From: Nitrospiraceae bacterium
GTDB lineage: Bacteria > Nitrospirota > Nitrospiria > Nitrospirales > Nitrospiraceae
Length of the DNA: 21,755 nt
Direction of reading: 5' to 3'
NCBI GenBank assembly: GCA_005800255.1
Contig: SYGW01000017.1
Coordinates: forward strand, 1 to 21,755
Every line of letters begins with the position of its first letter. Position 1 is the stretch's first letter. The position numbers and the translations under genes are program-made. The notes beneath the pieces are model-generated. The model was given only the letters and a program-made list of their open reading frames with translations. It was not told the DNA's origin and searched no databases. Below are positions 8,433 to 14,467 of this stretch, piece by piece.

Positions 8433-9125
8433 CGAGGCGATGGGGCCGGAAGTGAGTTTCGTCAGGTCGATGACGAGCTCATCCCTGGTGTTGGCCAGCA
8501 ATGTGTCCAGGAAACTATGGTGCCGCACGACGACCGCCTCGTTCGGATCGAAGAAAATATCGAACCCCTTCGCCGCCGTCGAGCGCAGGGGGTAGCGCCG
8601 GTCGTAAATCATCCCATACGTCGGAATGCCGTATAGAATCTGCCAATTTCCCAGTATGAAATGCAGCTCCTTGCCGTGAAGATACAACCCGCCTGACGTA
8701 ATGATGCGCTTGACGGACGTTTGCGGCTGACTGCAGTAAAACGTCACCCGCTCGTCCGGTTGGGCCTCGGCCAGGGCCGCGGCAATCTTCCGGGACAAGA
8801 GGGCCAGCTCCTCAGGACGAAACGCCGGCTCGAGCGGCGCCTCGCCTTGCAGCCATGCCTGCAACCAAATCCGATGTTCCCTGACCGAGATACCGTCGAG
8901 GATACGAGTCAGATCCCCGACCGACATCGTGATCGGATGGGCATGGGCGCTGGGTGGCCATTCCGGCAAAACCGTTTCATCCCGCTCCAGCCTGACGTAA
9001 TTGACCGGGTCCTCATAAACCGCGCGGTAGGGCACCGTGGGAATGGCGCAGCCAACGGCCAGAACGGCGAAAGAAAAAGTCAAAATGCAAAATGAAAAAT
9101 GGCTGCCGCCGTTGAACGTCTTCAT
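8418..9125 (-). CDS. putative lipoprotein of unknown function
   Basis: The product has 235 residues. It starts MKTFNGGSHFSFCILTFSFA and runs to AVLAVGC, a plausible lipobox with Cys26 as the lipidated residue. The mature part has no family I can name. It contains charged helical stretches (SVREHRIWLQAWLQGE, ALLSRKIAAALAEAQPDE) and a beta-rich C-terminal half (GGLYLHGKELHFILGNW, YGMIYDRRYPLRS, DIFFDPNEAVVVRHH). The signal peptide core is encoded by AAAATG-type repeat DNA, described separately. The gene follows the cyclophilin gene by 29 bp and is probably the last of a three-gene group. Its 3' end overlaps the end of the TolC-like gene by 15 bp in convergent orientation. Envelope location is inferred from the lipobox; function is unknown. 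Confidence 0.75.
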   Translation of the reverse strand: MKTFNGGSHFSFCILTFSFAVLAVGCAIPTVPYRAVYEDPVNYVRLERDETVLPEWPPSAHAHPITMSVGDLTRILDGISVREHRIWLQAWLQGEAPLEPAFRPEELALLSRKIAAALAEAQPDERVTFYCSQPQTSVKRIITSGGLYLHGKELHFILGNWQILYGIPTYGMIYDRRYPLRSTAAKGFDIFFDPNEAVVVRHHSFLDTLLANTRDELVIDLTKLTSGPIASLVQR

Positions 9126-9152
9126 TTTGAATTTTCCATTTTACATTGTGAC
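9079..9152. repeat. AAAATG-type imperfect inverted repeat over the start of a lipoprotein gene
   Basis: On the plus strand, 9079-9101 reads as GTCAAAATG, CAAAATG, AAAAATG units. 9123-9152 is the complementary CATTTTG, AATTTTC, CATTTTA, CATTGTGAC. The two arms can pair imperfectly around a loop of about 21 nt. The lipoprotein start codon lies in one arm and the hydrophobic core of its signal peptide in the other. Confidence 0.65.
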
Positions 9153-9154
9153 GG

Positions 9155-9667
9155 TCAGCTCTCGCTGATCGTCACCGTCATCTCGACTCGCTCGAACGGA
9201 TTGTCGCGGCCGTCACGCTTCATAGCGACGACCTTGTCCACTACGTCCATCCCGCTGACCACTTCGCCGAAGGCCGTGTACTGCCAATCGAGAAAATTCG
9301 CGTCTGCGACGCAAATGAAAAACTGCGAACCGGCGCTGTCCGGATCAGTCGAGCGAGCCATGGACAGAACTCCGCGCGTGTGCGGCTTGCTGTTGAACTC
9401 GGCCTTGATCTGGTAGCCAGGCCCTCCCATGCCGTGCGACGCACGGTCGGGATTCTTGCTGTTGGGATCGCCGCCCTGAATCATGAAGCCGGGAATGACC
9501 CGATGAAAGGTCGTGCCGTTGTAGAAGCCCTCTTGGGCCAACTTCGTAAAGTTCTTCACATGGCCCGGCGCCACATCGTGAAAAAATCGCAGGACGATCT
9601 CGCCCAGCTGGGTTCCCTTGCTGCTGACAGTAATGGTGGCTCGCGTGTTCTCGGTCGGCTCTGACAT
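9155..9667 (-). CDS. cyclophilin-type peptidyl-prolyl cis-trans isomerase
   Basis: The product has 170 residues with no signal peptide, so it is probably cytoplasmic. Cyclophilin signatures occur in order: FHRVIPGFMIQGGDP (54-68, with the catalytic Arg56), RGVLSMAR (98-105), AGSQFFI (112-118) and FGEVVSGMDVVD (133-144). It catalyses isomerisation of X-Pro peptide bonds. The position of the cyclosporin-contacting Trp of human cyclophilin A is Phe125 here, and His126 is replaced by Tyr130. As in several bacterial cyclophilins, this predicts weak cyclosporin binding (inference). It starts 20 bp after the propeller-protein gene ends and is followed after 29 bp by the lipoprotein gene, suggesting one transcript. 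Confidence 0.95.
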   Translation of the reverse strand: MSEPTENTRATITVSSKGTQLGEIVLRFFHDVAPGHVKNFTKLAQEGFYNGTTFHRVIPGFMIQGGDPNSKNPDRASHGMGGPGYQIKAEFNSKPHTRGVLSMARSTDPDSAGSQFFICVADANFLDWQYTAFGEVVSGMDVVDKVVAMKRDGRDNPFERVEMTVTISES

Positions 9668-9687
9668 CGTCCTCTACCCTTTCTTGG

Positions 9688-10716
9688 TTAACGCAAACTG
9701 AAGGGAGCCGGAGCCCCCCCCCCCTCGAGGCCCTGATTAATGGAATGCCACGTCTGTCCGTCGTCATCGCTGCGGAAGGCCCCTTCGCTCGTTCCGGCAT
9801 AGAGCAGACCTGCGCCGGACTCGATCAGCACTTGGACCGACATGCTCGTCAATCCCTTGTTAAGCGGCACCCACTTCTTCCCTTTGTCTATCGTTTTGAA
9901 AATACCATGGCCCGTCGCCACGAAAAGCCCCCGGCTATTGAAAAGAATGCCGCGGATCGAATCGTTCGGCAAGGCGCGGCTGATAGATCGCCAGGTCACC
10001 CCTGCATCGACACTGCGAAAGACCCCTCCGTCGAAGGTTCCGGCATAGACGCCCCCTTCGGAATCGATCGTCAGCACCCGGATGAAGTTCTCGACCATGC
10101 CTTCATGGTCTTTGAGTCCCTGTTGCTGGCGCACCCACCCGGCCGCTTGCGCCTTAAATCGCAAGATGCCTTTCCCGGACGTACCGGCAAAGAGCGTCCC
10201 GTCGGAAGAAAGGGCCAGGGCATGAACCAGGATATCGCTCGATCCGGTCGAGACCATCGCCCAATGGTCGTTGGGCGCGCTCAGCCGATAGACCCCGTCA
10301 GCCGTTCCTGCATAGAGCGCATCCCCCGCCGCGAGCAGGGATTTGATTTCCAGATGTTTGAGCCCGCTGTTGATCGCCTGCCAACTCTTCCCGCGATCGC
10401 GCGAGCGAAAGACTCCGCCACGGAAGGTGCCGGCATAGATTACCCCGTCTTTCCCTGTGGTCAACGTCAGGATGAAGGGGTCCGTCACGCCCTGGCCGGA
10501 TCTCGCCCAGGTGGCGCCGCGATCCTCGCTGCGAAAGAGGCCATGGCCGAACGAGCCGGCATAGACCAGATCATTCCCGACAGACGTGATGGCCTGAATG
10601 CTGGTCAAATCCCGACCGGTTGGCTCATTATGCGGCGGGCCTGGCTCAGCAAACACAGGCCCGACAGTGCCTGCACAGAGACACAACATGACCAACCACA
10701 TTCCAACAAGCTTCAT
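9688..10716 (-). CDS. secreted seven-bladed BNR/Ycf48-like beta-propeller protein
   Basis: The product has 342 residues. The ATG at 10716 is chosen because GGAAGGG lies a short distance upstream and it begins a clear signal peptide (MKLVGMWLVMLCLCAG, cleaved near VFA). The frame is open upstream to 10770. Seven related blades each carry a YAGT..GG.FRS.D.G..W pattern: YAGSFGHGLFRSEDRGATW, YAGTFRGGVFRSRDRGKSW, YAGTADGVYRL, FAGTSGKGILRF, YAGTFDGGVFRSVDAGVTW, VATGHGIFKTIDKGKKW and YAGTSEGAFRSDDDGQTW. Seven blades fit one closed propeller. Such proteins act as periplasmic scaffolds or binding surfaces (Ycf48 is one example); the partner here is unknown. Codons near the 3' end contain a run of 11 G on the coding strand (9714-9724), so the last residues may be unstable or misread. 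Confidence 0.82.
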   Translation of the reverse strand: MKLVGMWLVMLCLCAGTVGPVFAEPGPPHNEPTGRDLTSIQAITSVGNDLVYAGSFGHGLFRSEDRGATWARSGQGVTDPFILTLTTGKDGVIYAGTFRGGVFRSRDRGKSWQAINSGLKHLEIKSLLAAGDALYAGTADGVYRLSAPNDHWAMVSTGSSDILVHALALSSDGTLFAGTSGKGILRFKAQAAGWVRQQQGLKDHEGMVENFIRVLTIDSEGGVYAGTFDGGVFRSVDAGVTWRSISRALPNDSIRGILFNSRGLFVATGHGIFKTIDKGKKWVPLNKGLTSMSVQVLIESGAGLLYAGTSEGAFRSDDDGQTWHSINQGLEGGGAPAPFSLR

Positions 10717-10741
10717 CTCAACCCTTCCCACTTCACGCTTT

Positions 10742-10955
10742 CTAGCAGGCCGTAAAAATTCTCGGTGCAAAAAACACGGTTATACCAATCGCGTGACCTG
10801 AAGGCCCCAATCCCTCAGGATGCTCAAACAGGTCTCCCAGCAAGGCCACAGGCGAATCGAAACCGAAGGCGGACCCTCAGGGGTACGTTGAGGATTTCGA
10901 TGAGCCGAGAACGACGCTGGCGGACTGTTTCAGCATCCTGTTAACAGCCTGCTAG
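10742..10955. repeat. longer palindromic element around repeat copy A, ends CTAGCAGGC / GCCTGCTAG
   Basis: CTAGCAGGC at 10742-10750 is the exact reverse complement of GCCTGCTAG at 10947-10955, making a 214-bp unit with 9-bp terminal inverted repeats. It contains copy A of the 125-bp repeat at 10816-10940. No reading frame is present. The TAG stop of tatC (10952-10954) lies inside the right terminal repeat. It fills almost the whole gap between tatC and the propeller gene. This could be a non-autonomous mobile element or a palindromic intergenic repeat; no flanking duplication was established. Confidence 0.5.
10816..10940 (-). repeat. 125-bp dispersed inverted-repeat element, copy A
   Basis: The ends are CAGGATGCTCAAACAG (10816-10831) and CTGTTTCAGCATCCTG (10925-10940), inverted repeats with one mismatch over 16 bp. 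Pairing can be extended inward to CCAGC/GCTGG with a few mismatches. A second copy lies at 13497-13620 in the same orientation. I count about nine differences including one 1-bp gap, roughly 92% identity. The core includes CAAGGCC, GCGAATCGAAACCG, GTACGTTGAGGATTTCG and TGAGCCGAGAACGA. It lies immediately behind tatC. Confidence 0.85.
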
Positions 10956-11725
10956 CGGACCCGCTCCCCTGCCGGCCCGATCGGCAAATCCGGATCGAGC
11001 GGCAAACTGATTTCTGTCGGGCCTCCCCGTCCAAAAATACGGGCGCCAAGAATCCCGATCTCATACAGCACCATCAAGGGCACGGCCATCAAGAGCATGG
11101 TAAAGAGGGTCGCATCCGGCGTCACAATGGCCGAAAAGATCAAGGCGGCCATGATCGCGTGCTTTCGATACTGTGCTAATGTCGATCCGGTCACCACGCC
11201 GAGCCGCGCCAGGATAGTCAACACCAGCGGCAACTCGAATGCGCATCCGAAAATCAGCAAGAACTTGACGTTGAAATCGATATAGGTCCCGACGCTCAGG
11301 AGCGGCGTCACGTCGTGATCCATGCCGAAGCTGACAAAAAACTCGATAACCAGCGGAAGGATGACGAGATTGCAAAAGGTCAAGCCGAGCGCGAACAAGG
11401 CCCCGGCCAGCGCAAACAACGGGAAGCCCCAGCGTTGTTCCTTGGGCAGCAACGCCGGCTCAATAAACTTCCAGCATTGATAAAAGATGACCGGCATGCT
11501 CGCCAGGATCGCCGCCAGAAACGACACTTTGATAGAAGCAAAGAGCGCTTCCGTCGGTCCGTAGAACACCAGTTGGTTGGGAAAGGGGCGGTTCAGCCAG
11601 GCGACCATCTCCCCGGAAAAGGTAAAGGACACCATCAGGGCCACCAACAGCGTGGCCCCGATGATGATCAGGCGATGCTTGACGGTCCGGATATGCGCGG
11701 CAAGGGGATTGAGAATCTGTGCCAT
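10952..11725 (-). CDS. tatC: Sec-independent (twin-arginine) protein translocase subunit TatC
   Basis: The product has 257 residues with six predicted membrane helices. Family hallmarks are present: an N-terminal LAAHIRTVKHRL segment, FYGPTEALFASIKVSFLAA, FYQCWKFIEPALLPKE, FGCAFELPLVLTILARLGVV with the functionally important Glu in FELP, and SAIVTPDATLFTMLLMAVPLMVLYEIGI. TatC binds twin-arginine signal peptides and, with TatA/TatB, exports folded proteins across the inner membrane. No tatA or tatB is seen in this window, so they must be elsewhere. The short tail GPAGERVR ends at a TAG inside the terminal repeat of the adjacent palindromic element. GGAG lies 3-4 nt before the ATG. The gene follows a small DUF465 gene by 48 bp. 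Confidence 0.95.
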   Translation of the reverse strand: MAQILNPLAAHIRTVKHRLIIIGATLLVALMVSFTFSGEMVAWLNRPFPNQLVFYGPTEALFASIKVSFLAAILASMPVIFYQCWKFIEPALLPKEQRWGFPLFALAGALFALGLTFCNLVILPLVIEFFVSFGMDHDVTPLLSVGTYIDFNVKFLLIFGCAFELPLVLTILARLGVVTGSTLAQYRKHAIMAALIFSAIVTPDATLFTMLLMAVPLMVLYEIGILGARIFGRGGPTEISLPLDPDLPIGPAGERVR

Positions 11726-11773
11726 GACTCCGGTCCCGGTTGCTGGTCTATCCCAGCCCCGCGACGATGCTCC

Positions 11774-12016
11774 TCAGCGTATAGCGGTCTGCAGCTCTTG
11801 ATCCCGATGGGCGCAGATCAGCTCGGCCATTTTATCTTTCTTCGCCAGCTTCTCTTTTTGCAATTGCTTCTTCGATTGTTCTTCGGCCGGAGTCAGCACG
11901 TGGCGCTTCTGCAAGTCGGTCAATTCCAGGTCCAACCGGTGGTGGGATTCTTCCAGTGTACGGAATTCGTAACTGGATCGGCGCAGCCGTTCCGCAATCA
12001 TACTGTCTGTCAGCAT
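11774..12016 (-). CDS. small coiled-coil protein, DUF465 (YdcH-like)
   Basis: The product has 80 residues, preceded by a textbook Shine-Dalgarno (AGGAGG, 6 nt before the ATG). The sequence is almost entirely charged helix: a first segment RRSSYEFRTLEESHHRLDLELTDL, a turn at LTPAEEQ, and a second segment SKKQLQKEKLAKKDKMAELI. This antiparallel helical hairpin with F..L...H..LD..L..L and a late KK.KL..KD.M matches the DUF465/YdcH pattern. The molecular role of the family is unknown. It sits 22 bp after rimI and before tatC in the same direction, and is likely cotranscribed with tsaB-rimI. Confidence 0.75.
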   Translation of the reverse strand: MLTDSMIAERLRRSSYEFRTLEESHHRLDLELTDLQKRHVLTPAEEQSKKQLQKEKLAKKDKMAELICAHRDQELQTAIR

Positions 12017-12038
12017 GTCGCACCTCCTGGTGATGAAA

Positions 12039-12581
12039 TTACTGCAGTGGCGTAATACGTCCTCCGTCGCGACCGAATTTTGCTGTCACTCGCGCAGACT
12101 CCGATACAATCGGGTTCAATTCCATCAAGACCGCATCTTCTAGGGGGTTGGTGTAGTACGCCGGTCTGGTCGTCACGTCGCGAAACCCCAAGCGCCGATA
12201 GAGGGCCTGCGCCGCATGGTTCGACGCCCGCACTTCGAGCAGGGCGCGTGTCCCCGCCTGTGCCGACCCCGCCTCCAGGGCCTGCGAAACCAAGGCTGTG
12301 GCGATACCCTTATGCCGCATCGACTCGATGACCGCGAGGTTCATCAGCCTGACTTCCTCAAAGATAACCCAGAAACAGAGATACCCGATAATCGAGGAGG
12401 AACCGGCTTCGCCCTGGGTCGTCCACTTGGCTAGCAGAAAATGTGCGAAGCGATTCCCGCTCAGTTCCGCCTCCAACATTTTGCGCGTCCAGGGGGAGGA
12501 GAAGCAAGCCTCTTCGATCTGCAGAATATCTGGCAGCGCCTCAATCGTCGCCGGCTCAATGACCCATTCGACACTCATCAT
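12039..12581 (-). CDS. rimI: ribosomal-protein S18 alanine N-acetyltransferase (GNAT family)
   Basis: The product has 180 residues, somewhat longer than the roughly 150 of E. coli RimI because of an extended tail. GNAT features are clear: an N-terminal substrate segment (IEEACFSSPWTRKMLEAEL), the acetyl-CoA loop RHKGIATALV, then LLEVRASNHAAQALYRRLGF and the terminal strand YYTNPLEDAVLMEL. RimI acetylates the N-terminal alanine of ribosomal protein S18 with acetyl-CoA. The start codon overlaps the tsaB stop (ATGATGA), a usual arrangement for this pair. Two consecutive ATG codons make the exact start uncertain by one residue. It could have broader N-terminal acetyltransferase specificity, which sequence alone does not show. 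Confidence 0.9.
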   Translation of the reverse strand: MMSVEWVIEPATIEALPDILQIEEACFSSPWTRKMLEAELSGNRFAHFLLAKWTTQGEAGSSSIIGYLCFWVIFEEVRLMNLAVIESMRHKGIATALVSQALEAGSAQAGTRALLEVRASNHAAQALYRRLGFRDVTTRPAYYTNPLEDAVLMELNPIVSESARVTAKFGRDGGRITPLQ

Positions 12582-13408
12582 GCCCCGCCATGCGTCCCGC
12601 CCTTACCGCTCTTGCGCGTCGCCTTCCTGCGCCCGGAAGGAGTCCGCGCCACCGCAGCCCGCGCCTGAACTTTCTTCGCGACCCGTTCCTGCCGCAACAA
12701 CACCGGCGAAATGCCGCCGGACTCTTCATACTTCAGCTCCGCTGCCGTACGCTGCACATAGAGGGGGCTGATGCCGATTCCTGCATGCTCGCCCCGGCGG
12801 AGCCGTTCAATCCCTGCCAACCCGATCGACACGGCCGACGGCTTCATCGCCTGGTCCGGCGCCTCGGTAATCGTGACGGAGGGAGGAAGAGACGCACGGA
12901 TGGCCGAGGCTTCGACCGTCCACCCCTCTCCAAACAAAAGAGCCGATTCCCTGAGGCTGCCCCCTAACATGACGGGCGTGCCCACCTGTTCCAAGACCAC
13001 TCGCTCCAACCGATCCTCGCCGGTCCAGCGAAAGAGCGCCCAATAGAGTTCCCCTCGGCGGCTGTTGAGAACAGGACAGAGCAGCGTCGAGGTTCCCCGG
13101 AGACTCCAGGCCATGCCCTCAAGGGTCGGAACGACAGCCAAGGGAAGCTGGCTGATCGTGCGGAACCCGAGGAGGGTCGCCAGGCCGACGCGAAGTCCCG
13201 TGAAGGACCCGGGCCCGATCGACACCACCAGCCCATCCAATTGCTTTAGCGTCACACCGGACTCGCTGAATAACCGGTCGATCACAGGCAACAACAACTT
13301 GGCATGAGACCCGCCTGCATCCTGATCGTGCCGGGCCAGCACGCGCGTCCCGTCGAGGATCGCCACACTCTGCCAGGAGGTCGCCGTTTCAACCGCCAAC
13401 ACTTTCAT
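12578..13408 (-). CDS. tsaB: tRNA threonylcarbamoyladenosine biosynthesis protein TsaB
   Basis: The product has 276 residues. It begins MKVLAVETATSWQSVAILDG and continues with HAKLLLPVIDRLFSESGV and the signature VSIGPGSFTGLRVGLATLLGF, which define the ASKHA-fold partner of TsaD. With TsaD and TsaE it builds the t6A37 modification on ANN-decoding tRNAs. TsaB itself is a non-catalytic dimerisation partner. The last 40 or so residues (VAKKVQARAAVARTPSGRRK onward) are rich in Lys and Arg and extend beyond the usual family end. The gene overlaps rimI downstream; tsaD and tsaE are not in this window. Upstream lies copy B of the 125-bp repeat, about 90 bp before the start codon. Confidence 0.93.
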   Translation of the reverse strand: MKVLAVETATSWQSVAILDGTRVLARHDQDAGGSHAKLLLPVIDRLFSESGVTLKQLDGLVVSIGPGSFTGLRVGLATLLGFRTISQLPLAVVPTLEGMAWSLRGTSTLLCPVLNSRRGELYWALFRWTGEDRLERVVLEQVGTPVMLGGSLRESALLFGEGWTVEASAIRASLPPSVTITEAPDQAMKPSAVSIGLAGIERLRRGEHAGIGISPLYVQRTAAELKYEESGGISPVLLRQERVAKKVQARAAVARTPSGRRKATRKSGKGGTHGGA

Positions 13409-13496
13409 CGTTGCTACTCGTCTATAGAAAAACTATGTGCGGCACACCAGAACTTCGATGGTCTTCAGGTAAAGCACTTCAAAATACACAGTCCCG

Positions 13497-13620
13497 CAGG
13501 ATGCTCAAACAGTTCGTCCAGCAAGGCCGCAGGCGAATCGAAACCGGAGGCGTCCCCTCTGGGTACGTTGAGGATTTCGGTGAGCCGAGAACGAAGCTGG
13601 CGGACTGTTTCAGCATCCTG
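13497..13620 (-). repeat. dispersed inverted-repeat element, copy B (124 bp)
   Basis: It has the same ends as copy A: CAGGATGCTCAAACAG (13497-13512) and CTGTTTCAGCATCCTG (13605-13620). Arms can be extended inward (TCGTCCAGC against GCTGGCGGA) to a long imperfect stem. It sits between tsaB and the LolB-like lipoprotein gene. The TAA stop of the lipoprotein gene (13621-13623) directly touches its end. The rest of the gap, 13409-13496, shows nothing recognisable beyond a weak promoter-like TATAGA on the minus strand. Confidence 0.85.
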
Positions 13621-14457
13621 TTAGAACTGCGGGAGGTCGGCCGCCGTCAAGGGTTGATTCGGAGTCATCTCGTGAAACGTCATCTCCACGCTCCCCTGCC
13701 CCTTCCCATCGACCAATGAAATCTTGAACGGCCGCCGCAACTGCTCGTCGCTGGCGCTGGAGACCAGCGCAACTCCGCCGATCGCTCGGAAATCTTCATA
13801 CTGGATAGTCGCTTCCACAGAACCGGACTCCGTGAGGCGATCCTCCCGCACGACGAGCCACGCCTGCCGCTCGAACCAGAGCTTCCGGCGCAGCACCTGC
13901 GCACCATTGGATGAAGGGCCAGACACATCCAGCCTGTACCGATCCCCGTCCTCCACCAATGTGGCCGTCTCGTCCTTCGCAACCGTGCGAATGCCCAGCA
14001 GGCCGCCCATCGCCCAGACGCTCAACTGAAACGGCCTGGCCAGCTTTCCCATCTCGCCCATGTCGGACGCATTACCGGACAGGACACGGCGCATCGTCGG
14101 CAACCGCAACGTGAACTGCTCGCCCGTCTGCACAAATTCGAAGAGCTCGCTGCCGACCGCGGTAAACCCGCGCAAGCGCATGGCGTCAGGACGGCGATAG
14201 TAGAGGGTGCCCTCCACCCGTGACGCGATCGGAAGGATCCCGCCTCGCACCTTCGCGCTAAAGAGACCTTTCATCGTCTGAAGCGCCGCTTCTCTCTGGC
14301 TCAACAAGGCCGTCAGCCCCTCCACCGTCGCCAACGGGGGCCGGATCTCCTCCCGCGGCACAAACAAGGCGCAGCCCGCGAGGAGCGCGAATGTACAATT
14401 CACAATGCAAAATGCAAACAGACTCCGCCCCACCATTTTGCCTTTTGCCTTTTGCAT
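13621..14457 (-). CDS. LolB/DUF4292-like outer-membrane lipoprotein
   Basis: The product has 278 residues from the ATG at 14457. ATGs at 14436 (preceded by AAAAGG) and 14484 (inside the end of radA) are alternatives. The N-terminus is basic, then FAFCIVNCTFALLAGC gives a good lipobox with Cys29. The mature part begins with a helix (TALLSQREAALQTMKGLFSA) and continues as successive beta strands. Examples are VEGTLYYRRPDAMRLRGF, ELFEFVQTGEQFTLRLP, GDRYRLDVSG, LWFERQAWLVVRED and ATIQYEDFRAIGGVALVSS. This is the half-barrel pattern of LolA/LolB and DUF4292 proteins. The fold assignment is by pattern only. A role in lipoprotein or lipid handling at the outer membrane is possible but unproven. Signal-peptide codons derive from AAAATG-type repeat DNA. 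It follows radA closely, probably in the same transcript. Confidence 0.7.
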   Translation of the reverse strand: MQKAKGKMVGRSLFAFCIVNCTFALLAGCALFVPREEIRPPLATVEGLTALLSQREAALQTMKGLFSAKVRGGILPIASRVEGTLYYRRPDAMRLRGFTAVGSELFEFVQTGEQFTLRLPTMRRVLSGNASDMGEMGKLARPFQLSVWAMGGLLGIRTVAKDETATLVEDGDRYRLDVSGPSSNGAQVLRRKLWFERQAWLVVREDRLTESGSVEATIQYEDFRAIGGVALVSSASDEQLRRPFKISLVDGKGQGSVEMTFHEMTPNQPLTAADLPQF

Positions 14458-14461
14458 TTTT
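14389..14461. repeat. AAAATG/AAAAGG-type inverted repeat over the signal-peptide codons of a lipoprotein gene
   Basis: On the plus strand 14389-14418 contains GAATGTACAATT, CACAATG, CAAAATG and CAAA units. 14434-14461 contains CATTTTG, CCTTTTG, CCTTTTG, CATTTTT. The two arms are partly complementary. Together they cover the likely start codons and the hydrophobic core of the LolB-like lipoprotein's signal peptide, mirroring the arrangement at 9079-9152. Confidence 0.6.
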
Positions 14462-14467
14462 ACTTGG

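Noticed and set aside
9745..10755. A 336-codon plus-strand open frame opposite the propeller gene
   Set aside because: The minus-strand frame has a signal peptide and seven BNR blades; the plus-strand frame has neither domain nor ribosome site.
10717..10800. Promoter for the propeller gene group
   Set aside because: TTGGTA and TTGCAC could be -35 elements, but no -10 lies at an acceptable spacing.
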